This document shows, piece after piece, positions 6,919 to 14,765 of a DNA stretch of 27,241 nt. Source of the stretch: Planctomycetaceae bacterium (GTDB lineage Bacteria > Planctomycetota > Planctomycetia > Pirellulales > Thermoguttaceae); contig WRCR01000010.1 of NCBI GenBank assembly GCA_009783865.1, positions 1 through 27,241 on the forward strand, written 5' to 3'. A program made the position numbers and the translations under genes. Each line of letters opens with the position of its first letter. Position 1 is the first letter of the stretch. Under the pieces are notes generated by a model. That model was not told where the DNA came from. It was given only the letters and a program-made list of their open reading frames with translations, and searched no databases.

Positions 6919-8385
6919 ATGAAACACTTTTTCTTATTTGCCTTTCTTTTCTGTGCAATATCCTGCTTTGCTGCCGAACCGGCAATTCACATCGGCACTG
7001 CGCAAGGCGATATTACACCGTCGAAACGGGTACCGCTTCTGGGACAATTCAATCTGCGGCTTTCCCAAGGCATCGAAACGCCGTTGAAGGTCAATGTCGT
7101 TGCCCTCGAATCAATCCGCAGCGAAACACAACGGGACTCGGCAATTTTCGTCTGCGCCGACTTGGTCGTGATAAGTGTTGACTTGTTTGATGCCGTTCAA
7201 AAGAAAGTTGCCGCTCAAGATGCTTCCGTCAATGTCAACAAACTGGTCATGAATGCGACTCACACGCACACTGCACAGACCTTGAATCGGGAGTCACCGA
7301 AATTGCCGGTCTCGGACGAAATCATGGACTATCCCGAAGTTATTGATTTCACGGCACAGCGTATCGCCGATGCCGTTTGCACCGCTTGGAAGAACCGCAA
7401 GGCAGGCAAAATTGCTTTCGGTCTCGACTTCGGTGTCCTCGGTTGGAATCGCCGCGCCATCTATGCAGACGGCAGCGCAAGGATGTACGGAAATACAAAT
7501 CAAGGTGACTTTCGGGCAATGGAAGGCATGGAAGACCACGACATCGGTTCTATATTTTTTCTTGACGCAAATGACAAAATGCTTGCCGTTGCCGTGAATG
7601 CTGCTTGTCCATCGCAGGTTGTCGAAGGACGGAGTAAAATCAATGCCGACTATTGGCATTGCGTCAGAGAAACATTGACGAAACGATTCGGCGAAGACGT
7701 GATAGTACTCGGCTGGTGCAGTGCGGCAGGCGACATTGCTCCCAGACCAATGTACCGAAAGGCGGCAGTCAGCCGAATGAATGCGTTGCGGAAATTGGAA
7801 GAGATGCAGGAAATCGCACGAAAAATCGACCGCGCCGTTGCCGATACTTGGGAAGTTGTCCGTCAAACGGCAACTGCCGATGTTCCGCTGACGCATCGCA
7901 CGGAGACCTTGCAATTACCAATGCGGAAAGTTACCGAAGAAGAATACGTTCAAGCAAAAGCCGAGTGTGAAAAAATATCTGCGGCAATTAAGGCGAAGCC
8001 GGACAAGGCACCTGCCGAGGTTGACTGGATGGCAGGCGGCTGGCACGGCGGAGTTGTCAAGCGTTATGAAGCCCAGCAGAAAGATGCCGATGTTCGTTTA
8101 GCGGCACCGGTTCACGTCATTCGATTGGGCGAGACGGCAATTTTCACGAACCAGTTCGAGTTATTTACGGACTATGCTGTTCAGATGAAGGCGCGAAGTC
8201 CGGCGGTGCAAACCTTTGTGGTTCAACTTGTCGGCGGCGATAAGGCGATTGGAAGTTATCTTCCGACAGAAAAAGCGGTTCGCGGCGGCAGTTATAGTGC
8301 TATTATTCAAAGCACACCGGTAGGTCCCGAAGGCGGACAAGTCCTCGTCGAGGAAACGCTCAAAATCGCTAAAGAATTGTTTTAG
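6919..8385 (+). CDS. Secreted neutral/alkaline ceramidase-like hydrolase
   Basis: A 488-residue exported protein resembling the N-terminal domain of neutral/alkaline non-lysosomal ceramidases, zinc amidases of the extracellular space. The GTAQGDITP block (26-34) matches the opening GxAxxDITP of the family, NATHTHTA (112-119) supplies the zinc-binding H115-x-H117, and CSAAGDIAPRP fits the later GDxxP block. The start is placed at ATG 6919, not at the in-frame TTG at 6904: GGAG at 6906-6909 sits nine bases before 6919, and the signal peptide (MKHFFLFAFLFCAISCFAA) begins there. The usual C-terminal immunoglobulin-like domain of true ceramidases seems missing, as in many short planctomycete members, so the natural substrate need not be ceramide. 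The gene is alone on its strand and converges on the heparinase-like gene. Confidence 0.8.
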   Translation: MKHFFLFAFLFCAISCFAAEPAIHIGTAQGDITPSKRVPLLGQFNLRLSQGIETPLKVNVVALESIRSETQRDSAIFVCADLVVISVDLFDAVQKKVAAQDASVNVNKLVMNATHTHTAQTLNRESPKLPVSDEIMDYPEVIDFTAQRIADAVCTAWKNRKAGKIAFGLDFGVLGWNRRAIYADGSARMYGNTNQGDFRAMEGMEDHDIGSIFFLDANDKMLAVAVNAACPSQVVEGRSKINADYWHCVRETLTKRFGEDVIVLGWCSAAGDIAPRPMYRKAAVSRMNALRKLEEMQEIARKIDRAVADTWEVVRQTATADVPLTHRTETLQLPMRKVTEEEYVQAKAECEKISAAIKAKPDKAPAEVDWMAGGWHGGVVKRYEAQQKDADVRLAAPVHVIRLGETAIFTNQFELFTDYAVQMKARSPAVQTFVVQLVGGDKAIGSYLPTEKAVRGGSYSAIIQSTPVGPEGGQVLVEETLKIAKELF

Positions 8386-8420
8386 CGCAGGGGCATAACA
8401 ACAACATACCAGTTAAACTA

Positions 8421-8444
8421 GGCAAGAGCAAAGAGTGCTGCTTT
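8421..8444 (+). repeat. 24-base intergenic motif, copy A
   Basis: One of three copies of the consensus GGCAAKAGCAARRAGTGCYG (then STTT). Copy A lies between the convergent stops of the ceramidase-like and heparinase-like genes. It agrees with copy B over 26 of 31 positions when TAAACT upstream is included, and both are followed by a GAA-rich tract and CGGACTG about 25-30 bases later, so the shared unit is longer than the core. Confidence 0.55.
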
Positions 8445-8484
8445 AATCCGTGAACAAGAAAAATTTATAATCGGACTGTGAAAA

Positions 8485-11145
8485 TCATAAATTCTCTTGC
8501 AAGTATTCGATAAACGCCTCCAACTGCTCATCCGAGATGTCGGGAAAATCCTTTGCTTTCGGATTGGTCATCTTGAGAAATTTGAATTGCGCTTTCAGTT
8601 GGTCTTTCGGAATCGTCTTGATTCCCGCAATTTTGTCCGGCGGAATCAAATTCCTCAACATTTCCAAATATTGAGCAAACAATTTTTGCTGCGCTTTCGC
8701 TTCTTTTTCTTCTTTTGTTTCTTTTTCTCCTTCTTCACCTTCCATGCCTTCTTCACCTTCCTTACCTTCTTCCATTTCACCCATTTCTTCCGGTTTTTCT
8801 TCTTTATTCATAGCAAACATATCTTTCTTGTCTTCTTCAATTATTTCATCAATCGGAGAAGTATAAGTCCGGTCAGGCGTACCGGGTGCGTTCTTTGCCA
8901 GATTCTTTTCGGCATCTTTTGCCGGTCGAATTTTTATCGTCATTGTGACTTCATCAACGGGTGTTTCAAAGCCGAATCCCAGCCGGATTGGTATACGTTT
9001 ATCGCGTCCGCCAGCCAGCGGTTCGTCAAGAAGTCCCGCCTCGAACACAAACGGCTTCGGCACTTTGGCATACTTCGTTTTCCCGCCTTCGGAATCAACA
9101 ATTTCTGTCACTTCATTAGAAACATTAACATGAATAGCGTTATTGCCTTCACCGATGATTAAATCGATAGACGCTGCATCATCGGCTTCAGTCAATTTTT
9201 TGAACGGTCCGAAAGTTATCAGGCAGTTCTCGTACGGAAGTGCTTTTTTGACGCGGAAATAATCAGTTACCGTGAAAGTTGCGCGGCTGTCAGCGTCTTT
9301 ATCTTCCCTGTTATACACAAAAGTTCGTGTGAATTCTTTTACGTCTTTCGGGTCGCTCCATTCATAGACATATTGCAAGTCGTACTTCAACGTATCTTTT
9401 TTATCGGTAAACTCGCGGGTGAGCAACGGACAAATCGTGCCCCTTCCGTTTTTCTGAAGTCCCTTTCTGGTTTCATTAAGTGCATATTCTTGAATTTCCT
9501 TTAGACCTTCTTGCAGGTCTTCCTTTAGGCGTTCCTGAATTTTCATTCCGAATTCCTGAATTCCCATTCTGTTTTCCTGAGGACTGTCACCGGTTTTCGG
9601 AACCGGATGACCGAAGGAGTTGACAAAATTGCTGTCCATTCTGATGTTGCCTGATGACCATCGCCGGTAGTGACGCGAACCGATGTCAATGAGCGGTTTG
9701 CTGCCGCCGAATGCAACGACGTATGTACCGACATCGCTGTGGTTTCCGCGTTCTTCGTTGTTTCCGCCTTTTAGTTGAACTGCGAGTTCACGGGAATCTT
9801 TCTTGCCGGAACGAAGAACCATAACTCCATTCAAAGCGAATTCACTGCGCAATGTTTCCAGCGGCGGCGTTAAAATTTCGCCGGGCTGCCCTTTCTTTTC
9901 AGTTGCGGAATTCGGAAAACAGTACACTCCGACATTGTACAAGTGTCCCGGTCCGACTCCGAAAAACGGCGCGCGTTCCTCAAAGTCCTTCAAGCCCATT
10001 TGAAACCGCATACTAACAAAGGCAGTCGGGAAAAGGTTAGGACGGTCGCCGCGCCAGCGGTCACCGAAAATTTCATATACCCCTTTTATGATTTCCATTC
10101 TCGGACCGTAGAGAGCGGTTTCTTTGATATTCGGACGCTTGAACATATCAATCCGTCCGTCTGTTGCCTGGTACATCATTTCAGCAAGCAGAATGAAGGA
10201 GCCGTAGCCCTCGTTCCAAGCCCAGATACCGTCTTGAAAATAACCATCTCTTGTGAACATTTTCAGAAATTTTTCGACATTGTGTTCTGCTGCTGCGATG
10301 TACTGGGCGCGGTGTTCTGCCGAGTCAATTAGCGCGAGGGCAGTACCGACAACCGCAGCGTGACCGTCTGCGTTTCGGTGTCCGTCGCTGTTCGCCCAGC
10401 TGGCTAAATCATAATTGTCCGTCAGAATTGCTTCCTCAAACTTTGAAAGTACCCGCAGTTTTACGGTCAAATCCAACAGTTCGCGGGTTTCCGTCGAAAG
10501 TTTGCGTCCAAGCCAATAAGATGTTGTTGCCAAATCCCAAGCGGTACGGGCTATCAGATGGTCGATGGTCAGATTTTTACCGAGGAACTTTTCTGCATCG
10601 GGGTCTTCCCAAGGAATTGTCCAAGTGGGTTCAGCACTGCATATAACGAGAATAGTCATTTCGATATCTTCGATAAAACGTCCTTTGTTTTCGATGCATT
10701 CTGCAAGAACAAGTTTATAGAGGCGGTCTCTGCGTTTGTTATATGCATCTTCGTAGTCCTTGTTTGCCGCTTCATAATCGCGTCCTTTGGACAGCGTTTC
10801 GTAGAATCTCATATAGTCCTCTTCGGTCGGAAGAGGAATAATTTCTTTTTGATATTTTTCAGCATCGGAGATTACATTTTTGAAAGCAGGGGACTTACCG
10901 ATAATATCCCAATGTTCTCTGCTGGTTATCGGCATACCGACACCTTTTGCACCTTTTGAGACGTTGACAACGTTTGCCGTAAGAATTTTGGCGCGGTTGA
11001 AAATCAACATTGCTCTCTGGCTCGGTCCCGTAATCTTGGCTTTATTGCCTCCCGTTGTTTCAGAGCCGGAACCCTGAGCCGAAACGTCGGACAAGCAAAG
11101 AAATGAAAACAAGACACAAAACACAACACAGGAAAAACGGTACAT
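8485..11145 (-). CDS. Large secreted heparinase II/III- or alginate-lyase-like protein with acidic C-terminal tail
   Basis: An 886-residue exported protein. Residues 1-23 are a Sec signal (FSCVVFCVLFSFLCLSDVSAQ). The N-terminal half is helix-rich with alpha/alpha-toroid features of polysaccharide lyases (ANSDGHRNADGHAAVVGTAL, then DGIWAWNEGYGSFILLAEMM). The middle resembles the heparinase II/III beta-sandwich (EERGNHSDVGTYVVAFGG, LIDIGSRHYRRWSS), including the expected His in a GNHSDVG setting. Such enzymes cleave uronic-acid-containing polysaccharides by beta-elimination. Residues about 774-820 are a low-complexity Glu/Lys/Gly/Met tract, followed by a 66-residue helical C-terminal domain (residues 821-886) that I do not recognise. 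The start ATG fits the signal peptide, but no Shine-Dalgarno is obvious. Substrate and catalytic residues are not certain; a non-catalytic relative is possible. Confidence 0.75.
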   Translation of the reverse strand: MYRFSCVVFCVLFSFLCLSDVSAQGSGSETTGGNKAKITGPSQRAMLIFNRAKILTANVVNVSKGAKGVGMPITSREHWDIIGKSPAFKNVISDAEKYQKEIIPLPTEEDYMRFYETLSKGRDYEAANKDYEDAYNKRRDRLYKLVLAECIENKGRFIEDIEMTILVICSAEPTWTIPWEDPDAEKFLGKNLTIDHLIARTAWDLATTSYWLGRKLSTETRELLDLTVKLRVLSKFEEAILTDNYDLASWANSDGHRNADGHAAVVGTALALIDSAEHRAQYIAAAEHNVEKFLKMFTRDGYFQDGIWAWNEGYGSFILLAEMMYQATDGRIDMFKRPNIKETALYGPRMEIIKGVYEIFGDRWRGDRPNLFPTAFVSMRFQMGLKDFEERAPFFGVGPGHLYNVGVYCFPNSATEKKGQPGEILTPPLETLRSEFALNGVMVLRSGKKDSRELAVQLKGGNNEERGNHSDVGTYVVAFGGSKPLIDIGSRHYRRWSSGNIRMDSNFVNSFGHPVPKTGDSPQENRMGIQEFGMKIQERLKEDLQEGLKEIQEYALNETRKGLQKNGRGTICPLLTREFTDKKDTLKYDLQYVYEWSDPKDVKEFTRTFVYNREDKDADSRATFTVTDYFRVKKALPYENCLITFGPFKKLTEADDAASIDLIIGEGNNAIHVNVSNEVTEIVDSEGGKTKYAKVPKPFVFEAGLLDEPLAGGRDKRIPIRLGFGFETPVDEVTMTIKIRPAKDAEKNLAKNAPGTPDRTYTSPIDEIIEEDKKDMFAMNKEEKPEEMGEMEEGKEGEEGMEGEEGEKETKEEKEAKAQQKLFAQYLEMLRNLIPPDKIAGIKTIPKDQLKAQFKFLKMTNPKAKDFPDISDEQLEAFIEYLQENL
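8690..8815 (-). repeat. Low-complexity Glu-rich coding repeat
   Basis: Imperfect repetition of a short purine-rich unit on the coding (minus) strand, seen as TTCTTCACCTTCC-type repeats on the + strand. It encodes Glu/Gly/Lys/Met-rich residues near 782-815 of the heparinase-like protein and is likely prone to length change by slippage. Confidence 0.7.
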
Positions 11146-11298
11146 GGCAGTAATACAAAAAAGTATAGAAAAAACCAGTTTTGATCATTTTATAAAATAA
11201 AACGGAAATTGCAATAGTTCGGCGAAAGAAAGCATTTAGGGGTTGTGGAAAAATTTTGTGAGGATTTTACCATTAGTCCCGAAGTGGACAACGTCAAA

Positions 11299-11348
11299 TT
11301 ACCCTGAAGGGGCGCAACTGTTTCGGTTTAGTTACGCCTACGGGGTAA
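11299..11348. repeat. 50-base nested hairpin element
   Basis: Outer arms TTACCC (11299-11304) and GGGTAA (11343-11348) enclose inner arms GGCGCAACT and AGTTACGCC (pairing except for one central position) around a GTTTCGGTTT loop. The sequence CCCTGAAGGGGCGCAA recalls small dispersed intergenic repeats of planctomycete-like genomes. It sits in the 272-base gap between the heparinase-like gene start and the acyl-CoA ligase stop, where no gene is seen. Confidence 0.5.
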
Positions 11349-11417
11349 ATGTAGGTACATCACCTTTTAAATTAATGGCTATGGGGGTATACTCCCGCCG
11401 GTTTTGTTTTCTAACAA

Positions 11418-13553
11418 CTATTTCTTCCGCAGTTGTATCCGGCTGTCAGCAACACTTGCACCCTTGCCTTCGCTATGTACAATCAACGGGTTGATGTCGA
11501 ACTCCGCAATTTCGGGATGATTCACTACCATCGCCGATGTCCGCAATATCACGTCAATCACCGCCGCTATGTCCCGCTTCGGTGTGCCGCGGAAACCGTC
11601 CAACTTTTTGAACGATTTAATACTCCGCACCATTTCTTCCGCCGTTACCTTCCACATTGGGGCTAACCGGAATTGTACGACCTTGAACAACTCGACGAAA
11701 GTGCCGCCCAAGCCGAACATCATCAACGGACCTAAACCGCCGCGGGAACAGCCGACTATCACTTCGTCTCCGCTGTCCGCCATCTGCTCGATGAGAATCG
11801 AATCAATCTTCGCTCCCGGTACATTCTTTGCTATGTTAGCATAAATTTGTTCATACGCCTTCTTTGCAGCGTCGCCGCCTTCTACATTCAGAATCACGCC
11901 GCCGGCATCGAACTTGTGTTTCACATCGTTTGACATCACCTTCAACACGAATTTGCCGCCGTTTTTGGAAACAAAACAACCGGCTTCGTCAGCAGACGCT
12001 GCGATACCGCTCTTCAACATCGGCAGTTTGTACGCCTCGAAAATCGGACGCGCTTCCGCTTGCGTCAGATACTTCTCCGAAGCATCGCCGAGTTGCTCGG
12101 CAATGTATTTTTCCGCAGCCGCTATGTCGATGTCTTTGTATTCCGCGTAAGTCCGATTTTGCATCTTACTCGTTTCAACCAGACGGGTTGCTGCCGCCAG
12201 CGACTGCACCGCATCTTCGGGAAACGCATAATTCGGAACGCCTTGGTCGACGAGATTTTTCACGCCTTCCGCAACCCGTTCTACGCCCATGAATGCGCCT
12301 ACCACCGGCTTGCCGCATTTTTTAACAACTTCCGGCAGCAACTTGCCGCAGTTATCGGAGTCCGTCATCGATTGCGGAGTCAGCACAATCACACCGCAGT
12401 CAACATTTTCGTCTGCCATCACAATTCCCACCGCAACCTGATAGCGGTCGGAGTGAGCATCGCCGATGACATCCACCGGATTATGCAGCGCGGCGGCATC
12501 GGGAATCAGCGGATTGCTCTTCAACGCCTCTTCAGTTTTCGGGTCGAGATGAGCGATTTTCAAACCGGCAGCGATAGCCGCATCTGTTGCCATGATACCG
12601 GGACCGCCGGCATTGGTGATAATTGCCAAGCGGTTGCCCTTCGGCAACGGTTGAGTAGTATAAAGGGCGGCAAGGTTGAATAATTCGTTAATCGTGTCAA
12701 CCCGCTGCACGCCGGACTGCTTGAAAATAGCGGCGTACTCGGCATCGCCGCCCGCTAATGAACCGGTGTGAGACGATACTGCTTTTGCACCTTCGGCACT
12801 GCGCCCGGACTTGATACAGAGAATCGGCTTGCCTTTTTCCCAAAACACTTTGCTCGCTACTTCAATGAATTGTTTTGCGTCGCCGATGGATTCCAGATAG
12901 AGGGCGATTACTTTCGTGTCGGCATCGTCGGAAAGATATTCCAGCATTTGGATTTCGTCCACGTCTGCTTTGTTTCCAAAGGATACGAACTTGCTGAATC
13001 CAATATGCCGCGCTTCGGCGTAGTCAAGAACCGAAGTACAGAACGCACCGGATTGACTGATAAAACCAAGATGTCCTACGAGAGCGGACTTGGCGGCAAA
13101 AGAAGCATTGAGATTGATATAAGGATTGATAATGCCGAGACAGTTGGGACCGACAAGCGGAATACCGGCTTCACGGACTTTTGCAGTAACTTGTTTTTCG
13201 AGTTCCGCTCCTTCTTTGCCGACTTCCTTGAAGCCGGCAGAGATGATAACAATACCTTGCACGCCTTTCGCTTTGCATTGCTCGATGGTGTCGAGGATAA
13301 ATTTGGCGTTCAAACACAAAACGGCGAGGTCAACGCTTCCAGGGACCTCGCCGATTGTTTTATAAACCGGTTTGCCGAAGATTTCATCCGCTTTCGGGTT
13401 AATCGGATAAACCTCGCCGAGAAACGGTTTGCCGTCTTTCGGAGCAACGAGATTTTTCAGGAGGTCGTTGCCGACGGTCCCGGGTTTTGTTGACGCGCCG
13501 ATAACGGCGACGGACTTGGCATTGAAAATTGCACTAAGTTTAGAAGCAGACAC
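11418..13553 (-). CDS. ADP-forming acetate (acyl)-CoA ligase, fused alpha and beta subunits
   Basis: A 711-residue cytoplasmic enzyme that converts acetyl-CoA (or another acyl-CoA), ADP and phosphate to the free acid, CoA and ATP, conserving energy by substrate-level phosphorylation. Domain order: CoA-binding Rossmann domain (about 8-135, with VAVIGASTKPGTVG), succinyl-CoA-ligase-like flavodoxin domains (about 150-460) and a C-terminal ATP-grasp domain (about 490-711, with KFVLKVMSNDVKHK and EFDINPLIV). H262 in VSSHTGSLAGG is the expected phosphohistidine. The length matches fused alpha-beta enzymes such as those of fermentative bacteria and archaea. The start codon is GTG (13551-13553), supported by AAGGAA five bases upstream. 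The gene is single and divergent from prmC. Acyl specificity cannot be read from the sequence; the reverse (acid-activating) direction is also possible. Confidence 0.92.
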   Translation of the reverse strand: MSASKLSAIFNAKSVAVIGASTKPGTVGNDLLKNLVAPKDGKPFLGEVYPINPKADEIFGKPVYKTIGEVPGSVDLAVLCLNAKFILDTIEQCKAKGVQGIVIISAGFKEVGKEGAELEKQVTAKVREAGIPLVGPNCLGIINPYINLNASFAAKSALVGHLGFISQSGAFCTSVLDYAEARHIGFSKFVSFGNKADVDEIQMLEYLSDDADTKVIALYLESIGDAKQFIEVASKVFWEKGKPILCIKSGRSAEGAKAVSSHTGSLAGGDAEYAAIFKQSGVQRVDTINELFNLAALYTTQPLPKGNRLAIITNAGGPGIMATDAAIAAGLKIAHLDPKTEEALKSNPLIPDAAALHNPVDVIGDAHSDRYQVAVGIVMADENVDCGVIVLTPQSMTDSDNCGKLLPEVVKKCGKPVVGAFMGVERVAEGVKNLVDQGVPNYAFPEDAVQSLAAATRLVETSKMQNRTYAEYKDIDIAAAEKYIAEQLGDASEKYLTQAEARPIFEAYKLPMLKSGIAASADEAGCFVSKNGGKFVLKVMSNDVKHKFDAGGVILNVEGGDAAKKAYEQIYANIAKNVPGAKIDSILIEQMADSGDEVIVGCSRGGLGPLMMFGLGGTFVELFKVVQFRLAPMWKVTAEEMVRSIKSFKKLDGFRGTPKRDIAAVIDVILRTSAMVVNHPEIAEFDINPLIVHSEGKGASVADSRIQLRKK

Positions 13554-13707
13554 GGTAATTCCTTTTCTACAAAGGGGTTATGTTATATGAAAGTACGGTT
13601 CTTTCCCGTACAAAAAGTTTATAAAATACATTTTATCGCTAACAGCGGGAAATAAAACTGATACGGCAAAAAATATCTATATTTTTTTATTTTTTTCGGT
13701 TAAGAGC

Positions 13708-13725
13708 GGCGGGGGATAACCCGCC
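13708..13725. repeat. REP-like GC palindrome
   Basis: GGCGGG and CCCGCC flank GGATAA. The surrounding AGAGCGGCGGGG and GTA also occur around the palindrome at 19406-19423 inside a protein gene, so the two look like members of one small element family. Confidence 0.5.
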
Positions 13726-13737
13726 GGTATTTAACTC

Positions 13738-13761
13738 AAAGCGGCACTTCTTGCTCTTGCC
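13738..13761 (-). repeat. 24-base intergenic motif, copy C
   Basis: Read on the minus strand this is GGCAAGAGCAAGAAGTGCCG followed by CTTT, matching copies A and B at 21 of 24 positions each. It lies directly upstream of the prmC promoter in the divergent ligase/prmC region. Confidence 0.5.
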
Positions 13762-13773
13762 AACATTTGCGCC

Positions 13774-13802
13774 TTGTTTTTTTGGGAACAAGACGCTATA
13801 AT
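13774..13802 (+). promoter_or_regulatory. Probable prmC promoter
   Basis: TTGTTT (13774-13779) and a perfect TATAAT (13797-13802) with 17-base spacing, about 50 bases upstream of the prmC start. Confidence 0.55.
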
Positions 13803-13853
13803 TGCTGTGCTGATACTATATTAAATCGTTAACATCTGGACGCAGGATTTCTA

Positions 13854-14744
13854 ATGTCTCAACAGGAAGTATGGACGGTTAAACGTCTCTTGGAATGGAC
13901 GACACTCCGATTTACAAAACAATCTATTGATTCCGCTCAACTGGAAGCATCGCTCCTGCTGGCGGCTGCAATGGGAATCAAACGAATCGAACTTTATATG
14001 AAGTACGATTCTATTCCCGCCGAGGCGGTGCTTACCAAGTTTCGTGAGTTCGTCAAACGCCGTCTTGCCGATGAACCCGTTGCTTATATTCTCGGCTCGC
14101 GGGAATTCTTTTCGCTGTCCTTTGAGATAAATAAAAACGTTTTAATTCCCCGACCGGAAACAGAGGACTTGGTTATCAAAACGCTCGATATTCTGAAAAC
14201 ATTGCCGGAAAACACTCGTCCGCGTCTCTGCGATGCCGGTACCGGCAGTGGTGCGATTGCCGTTGCCGCTGCAAAAAATTGGAGCAAACATCTTGCTGCT
14301 CCTACCGATGAAAATAAAATCATTGCCGTTGATATTGACGAAAACGCTTTATCTCTCGCTAAAACAAATGCGGAGAAAAACGGAGTTGCCGACCGAATTG
14401 AATTTATTCAGTCCGACTTGTTAGAAAACACAGAAGGAACGTTTGACATCATCGTCAGTAATCCGCCGTATATCAGTCAGAGCGAATATGACGCGCTGCC
14501 GCCGCTTGTCAAAAATTATGAACCGCAACTTGCTTTACTTGCGGGAAATAAAGGCACGGAAGTTATCGAAAAAATTGCCGCACAGGCAGCGGAGAAGTTA
14601 AATTCCGGCGGCACACTTTTACTCGAAATCAGTCCGTTCATTGCGGACTTCGTCAGAAAACTGCTGCTGCCGAATTGGAACGAAGTTGAAATCCTGAAAG
14701 ACAGTTTCAAGCGCGACCGCATTGCCGTTGCGGTGAAACGGTAA
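13854..14744 (+). CDS. prmC: Peptide chain release factor N5-glutamine methyltransferase
   Basis: A 296-residue cytoplasmic methyltransferase that modifies the Gln of the GGQ motif in release factors RF1/RF2 using S-adenosylmethionine. The N-terminal helical domain (about 1-90, with DEPVAYILGSREFF) is followed by the Rossmann methyltransferase domain: motif I DAGTGSGAI at 127-135, acidic VDID near 159-162, and the hallmark NPPY at 203-206 (VSNPPYIS). Length is normal for PrmC/HemK. ATG 13854 is preceded by AGGA seven bases upstream. The usual partner prfA is not next to it here; instead the gene is flanked by the divergent acyl-CoA ligase and by the convergent lactate permease, whose stop is 21 bases away. 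Confidence 0.95.
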   Translation: MSQQEVWTVKRLLEWTTLRFTKQSIDSAQLEASLLLAAAMGIKRIELYMKYDSIPAEAVLTKFREFVKRRLADEPVAYILGSREFFSLSFEINKNVLIPRPETEDLVIKTLDILKTLPENTRPRLCDAGTGSGAIAVAAAKNWSKHLAAPTDENKIIAVDIDENALSLAKTNAEKNGVADRIEFIQSDLLENTEGTFDIIVSNPPYISQSEYDALPPLVKNYEPQLALLAGNKGTEVIEKIAAQAAEKLNSGGTLLLEISPFIADFVRKLLLPNWNEVEILKDSFKRDRIAVAVKR

Positions 14745-14765
14745 GTTTGTTTTACTTCGGCAGAA

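Larger units (their letters stand above)
13554..13853. other. Divergent intergenic region between acyl-CoA ligase and prmC
   Basis: Three hundred bases without a gene. It contains an A/T-rich tract with long T runs (about 13676-13698), a REP-like palindrome at 13708-13725, copy C of the 24-base motif at 13738-13761, and a probable prmC promoter at 13774-13802. The ligase promoter was not identified. Confidence 0.6.

Noticed and set aside
6919..6919. Earlier TTG start at 6904 for the ceramidase-like gene
   Set aside because: That codon overlaps the GGAG ribosome site itself, and the signal peptide begins at 6919.
12768..13493. Long + strand open frame antisense to the acyl-CoA ligase
   Set aside because: The opposite strand has an unmistakable enzyme; the antisense frame has no domain and arises from codon bias.
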